Below are positions 31,136 through 33,337 of a DNA stretch of 33,337 nt, in pieces; within the stretch, counting starts at the first letter, position 1, and each line of letters opens with the position of its first letter. This DNA is from Beroe ovata (lineage: Eukaryota > Ctenophora > Nuda > Beroida > Beroidae). The notes under the pieces were generated by a model, which saw nothing but the letters and a program-made list of their open reading frames with translations, did not search any database and was not told the DNA's origin. Made by a program: the position numbers and the translations under genes. The stretch spans positions 12,405 through 45,741 of the forward strand of contig CAMPET010000382.1 in NCBI GenBank assembly GCA_946803715.1, written 5' to 3'.

Positions 31136-31960
31136 CTATTTATGGCTACCATGTTTGGACTCTGCTCTATCTGGTCAGAAATATGAAATAACAAATGGAA
31201 TAAGACACAATGTTCGGGATATACCAATCTGAAATGAGAATCAATCAATACAATATATAAGAACAGACATATGAAACTCATTGAAATAGAAACTCCCAAT
31301 TTGAATACAAACTAACCACTTAGGCGGAAGATATCGAACCAGTTAATAGGAAATGTCAATGACCTAGAAAGTCATAATCCTAATAATTGAATTGAATTGA
31401 ATTGAATTATATATATTTTACAGCACAAATATCAAATATATATAAAGAATAAGAGGTTGGGATAAAGGTATTGAAATACTGCAGGGCAAATAAATAAGAT
31501 TATAACAATCTCCCGCCTAGCTGAAAAAAATCCCACTCAACCCAGAGGAAACAGTGATTGGTAATAACTCTGTAAAAATCAGAAATAAACCTATAAAAAC
31601 TCTTAAATACTTATTTAATACAAAACACAAAAAAATGGTTTATGACAAAAAATGGTAGGATAATACATAAGTGTCACTTTTGGTGTTTCAAAATAGTCTC
31701 TTCAAGTTAGAGTCAACTGAACGTTCCTGAGTGCAGAGCTGAAACACATTCCACCCTCCCCTCCTCCCTACACAGATCACAATCCTCAGTTGACCTCTGT
31801 TCAACAATCATCACCACTAGATTCCTCCAATCCTCCACTCATAACATGTCCCCACAAATAACAAAACCGGTAGTCTGCTCAGAGAGTTTCCTCAATCCCA
31901 CTAAACAGTACAACCATAGTAACTTCTCAGTCCCAACCCATACTCTGAAACCGATTACAG
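31136..31960. other. No gene seen; (TTGAA)n
   Basis: AT-rich, with four to five TTGAA units at 31387-31409. This interval lies downstream of the Copia RNase H fragment (minus strand), so a 3' LTR could be expected here, but I could not recognise one. Confidence 0.4.
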
Positions 31961-32655
31961 TTAGCTTTCCATTTCGAGAATTCCTGTTGTTAAAACATTA
32001 AGGAGATCTTCTGGAGATGCTGTTGATTTGGTGAGAGAATCAGCTAACTGTGCATTTCCTGGTATCCAAATGCATGATTCTACTTCTTTAAGATCTAGAT
32101 GTTGTCTGATAGATTGAACTTGTCTCCTCAGTTTGAGGTCTGTTGGTTGATTGGTCGAGTTCACATTCTCATAGAGGGATTTACTGTCCGTAAATACTGA
32201 GATAGTATTTGGATCACCTTCCATCTTGAATGTTTCTTTGATAGTGTTTCGCAGGAGCATTGCTTCGTCAATACAATGACTCATTGCTATACATTCCGCA
32301 TTGATTATCTGTTCAACAACCCTTTTTAATTTCTTACTGCACCAGGACAGTACTGATGCTTTCTGTCCAGAAAGATCACATGACCATGCGTGCTTGAAGC
32401 CTTATCAAGTAAGTTGCTTAGTGCAGTATCAGCGAAAGCATATATCTCGAGGTTCTGTAAACTGTTATCCATATGAGGGAATATGATCCTTATAGATCGT
32501 TTCTTCAGCTTCTTTACTACAAGGTTGATTTGCAGACTTTTGTATTGCTTGATTTCATACTAAACTCCAGAACATTGAACCTCAGGTCTGGCCTACTCTG
32601 TGATGAGATCCATTGTAACTTACCCAACAATTCTTGGAATGACTTCACCTGCATT
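31961..32655 (-). pseudogene. Copia-type retrotransposon fragment: RT end and RNase H
   Basis: Reading the minus strand from 32655: FQELLGKLQWISSQSRPDLR (end of RT, compare the copia block with Q.RPD), then in another frame KKLKKRSIRI and LEIYAFADTALSNLLD. Then come ASSTHGHVIFL and SVLSWCSKKLKRVVEQ, followed by INAECIAMSH (the start of RNase H). The final long frame has VFTDSKSLYEN and CIWIPGNAQLADSLTKSTAS, the usual copia RNase H ending. At least two frame changes and a stop show decay. No integrase, gag or LTR is recognisable nearby. Confidence 0.85.
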
Positions 32656-32696
32656 TAGATCACCACTCTGCTGTTGTTTTCTTGCAGGGTCAATGT

Positions 32697-33180
32697 CTAT
32701 GACTGAGATTTAAGAGAGCATTGTGTTCCTGAGTCCTTAACCATCGGCTTCTGATCCTGGAAGATGTGCCTGCTGAGGAAGTCTGCCACATCATTCGATT
32801 TGCCTGATATATGCTCGACAGAGAATTTGTATTGAGCAAGTTTCTCAAATTTGCGCAGCATGTTTGGGTCTGCCTCAGCAAATATTCTGTCGAGATGAAG
32901 TAAGCTGGCACAATCACTACGGACCTTGAATTTCGTGCCCATCAGGTAAACTTTCCAATGCTCTTTAGCATGGAACACACCTAGCTAAGAACTCCAGTTT
33001 TGTAGCACAAATAAAACTTACAGTCCTTGTGGAGCAACTTGTACAAAGGTTTAGCAATGGCCGCGAAGTTCTGGACAAACTTACGATTGTACCCAAGTAC
33101 AGTGTACACCCATAACTTTCTGAAGCTGTTTCTTAGTTCTGGGAGGACTAATATTAAGAATACTCTGAACTAGGGTTGGC
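32697..33180 (-). pseudogene. Ty3/gypsy-type retrotransposon fragment: RT end and RNase H
   Basis: Reading the minus strand from 33180: VQSILNISPPRTKKQLQKV, then after a frame change LGYNRKFVQNFAAIAKPLYK, which is the gypsy pattern of FLG..NYYR+FI.NFA.IA.PL. After a stop comes the RNase H with EHWKVYLMGTKFKVRSDCAS and FSVEHISGKSNDVADFLSRH, corresponding to the usual E.R.YL.G..F...TDH and H..G..N..AD.LSR blocks. It is dead (frameshift near 33105, stop near 32985). It stops at 33171-33180, where a possible transposon terminus begins. It lies directly upstream, on the same strand, of the Copia-type fragment. Confidence 0.85.
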
Positions 33181-33337
33181 AATTATATCCTAAAATTTTT
33201 TATATATATAAGATATAATTTTTAAAATTTTATATATATAAAATAAGATATAAAGATATAATTTTTTTGCTTGGGCAATCGACCATTTTGATACAAGTTT
33301 TGGGTATTTTTTGCCAATGGAAGTTGGTTGTTTGAAC
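33171..33337. mobile_element. Possible DNA-transposon terminus and AT-rich tract
   Basis: CTAGGGTTGGCAA at 33172-33184 resembles hAT-type terminal repeats (C-A/T-G-G-G-T-T-G-G-C). Coding similarity of the gypsy fragment ends at the same place. A duplicated AT-rich tract (TTTTATATATATAA-type) follows at 33198-33262. The other end would be outside the window, so this cannot be confirmed. Confidence 0.25.

Noticed and set aside
1-33337. CRISPR array, bacterial operons or prophage
   Set aside because: Spliced animal genes and eukaryotic retroelements dominate, and the tandem repeats lack regular spacers.

Overview
This is a stretch of a draft eukaryotic genome, almost certainly from an invertebrate animal. 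It is AT-rich, its genes have introns with GT..AG borders (many only 60-90 nt), it carries exons of two animal proteins (kinesin-1 heavy chain and liprin-alpha), and much of it is decayed transposon. The short introns would suit a sponge or another early-branching lineage, but the sequence does not fix the species. Single N characters at 397, 4465, 6738, 9000, 11690, 11986 and 15229, and a 61-base run at 17160-17220, look like contig joins. Gene order across an N should not be trusted.

Layout. 398-4059 (minus): most of a kinesin-1 heavy chain gene, from the P-loop exon into the coiled-coil stalk, with consistent splice phases; the first motor exons and the tail are missing. 4490-4651 (minus): one liprin-alpha exon, separated from kinesin by the N at 4465. 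5057-6034 (plus): a four-exon gene for a 185-residue protein with a very acidic tail. It contains an inverted duplication of about 165 bp that copies its own exon-1/intron-1/exon-2 border. 6584-11152 (plus): two nearly identical copies of a multi-exon gene split by the N at 9000. The encoded protein has the spacing of metal- and zinc-binding residues seen in the catalytic core of RAG1. This is the most interesting item in the window. The two copies are probably two haplotypes placed in tandem by the assembler.

The rest is gene-poor. Three multi-exon gene fragments can be modelled by splice phase but not named: an EGF-like fragment at 12731-13284 (minus), one at 14756-15492 (plus) and one at 25339-26629 (plus). 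Transposon remains include a Penelope-like reverse transcriptase (19430-19873), a CR1/jockey-type LINE reverse transcriptase (28490-29280), a Copia-type RT end plus RNase H (31961-32655, minus), a Ty3/gypsy-type RT end plus RNase H (32697-33180, minus), a 585-bp element with terminal inverted repeats (23842-24426), and several hairpin or tandem repeats.

The genes do not form a pathway or operon. Kinesin-1 and liprin-alpha both act in axonal and synaptic transport in animals, but their closeness here rests on a contig join. No rRNA, tRNA or CRISPR array was found.
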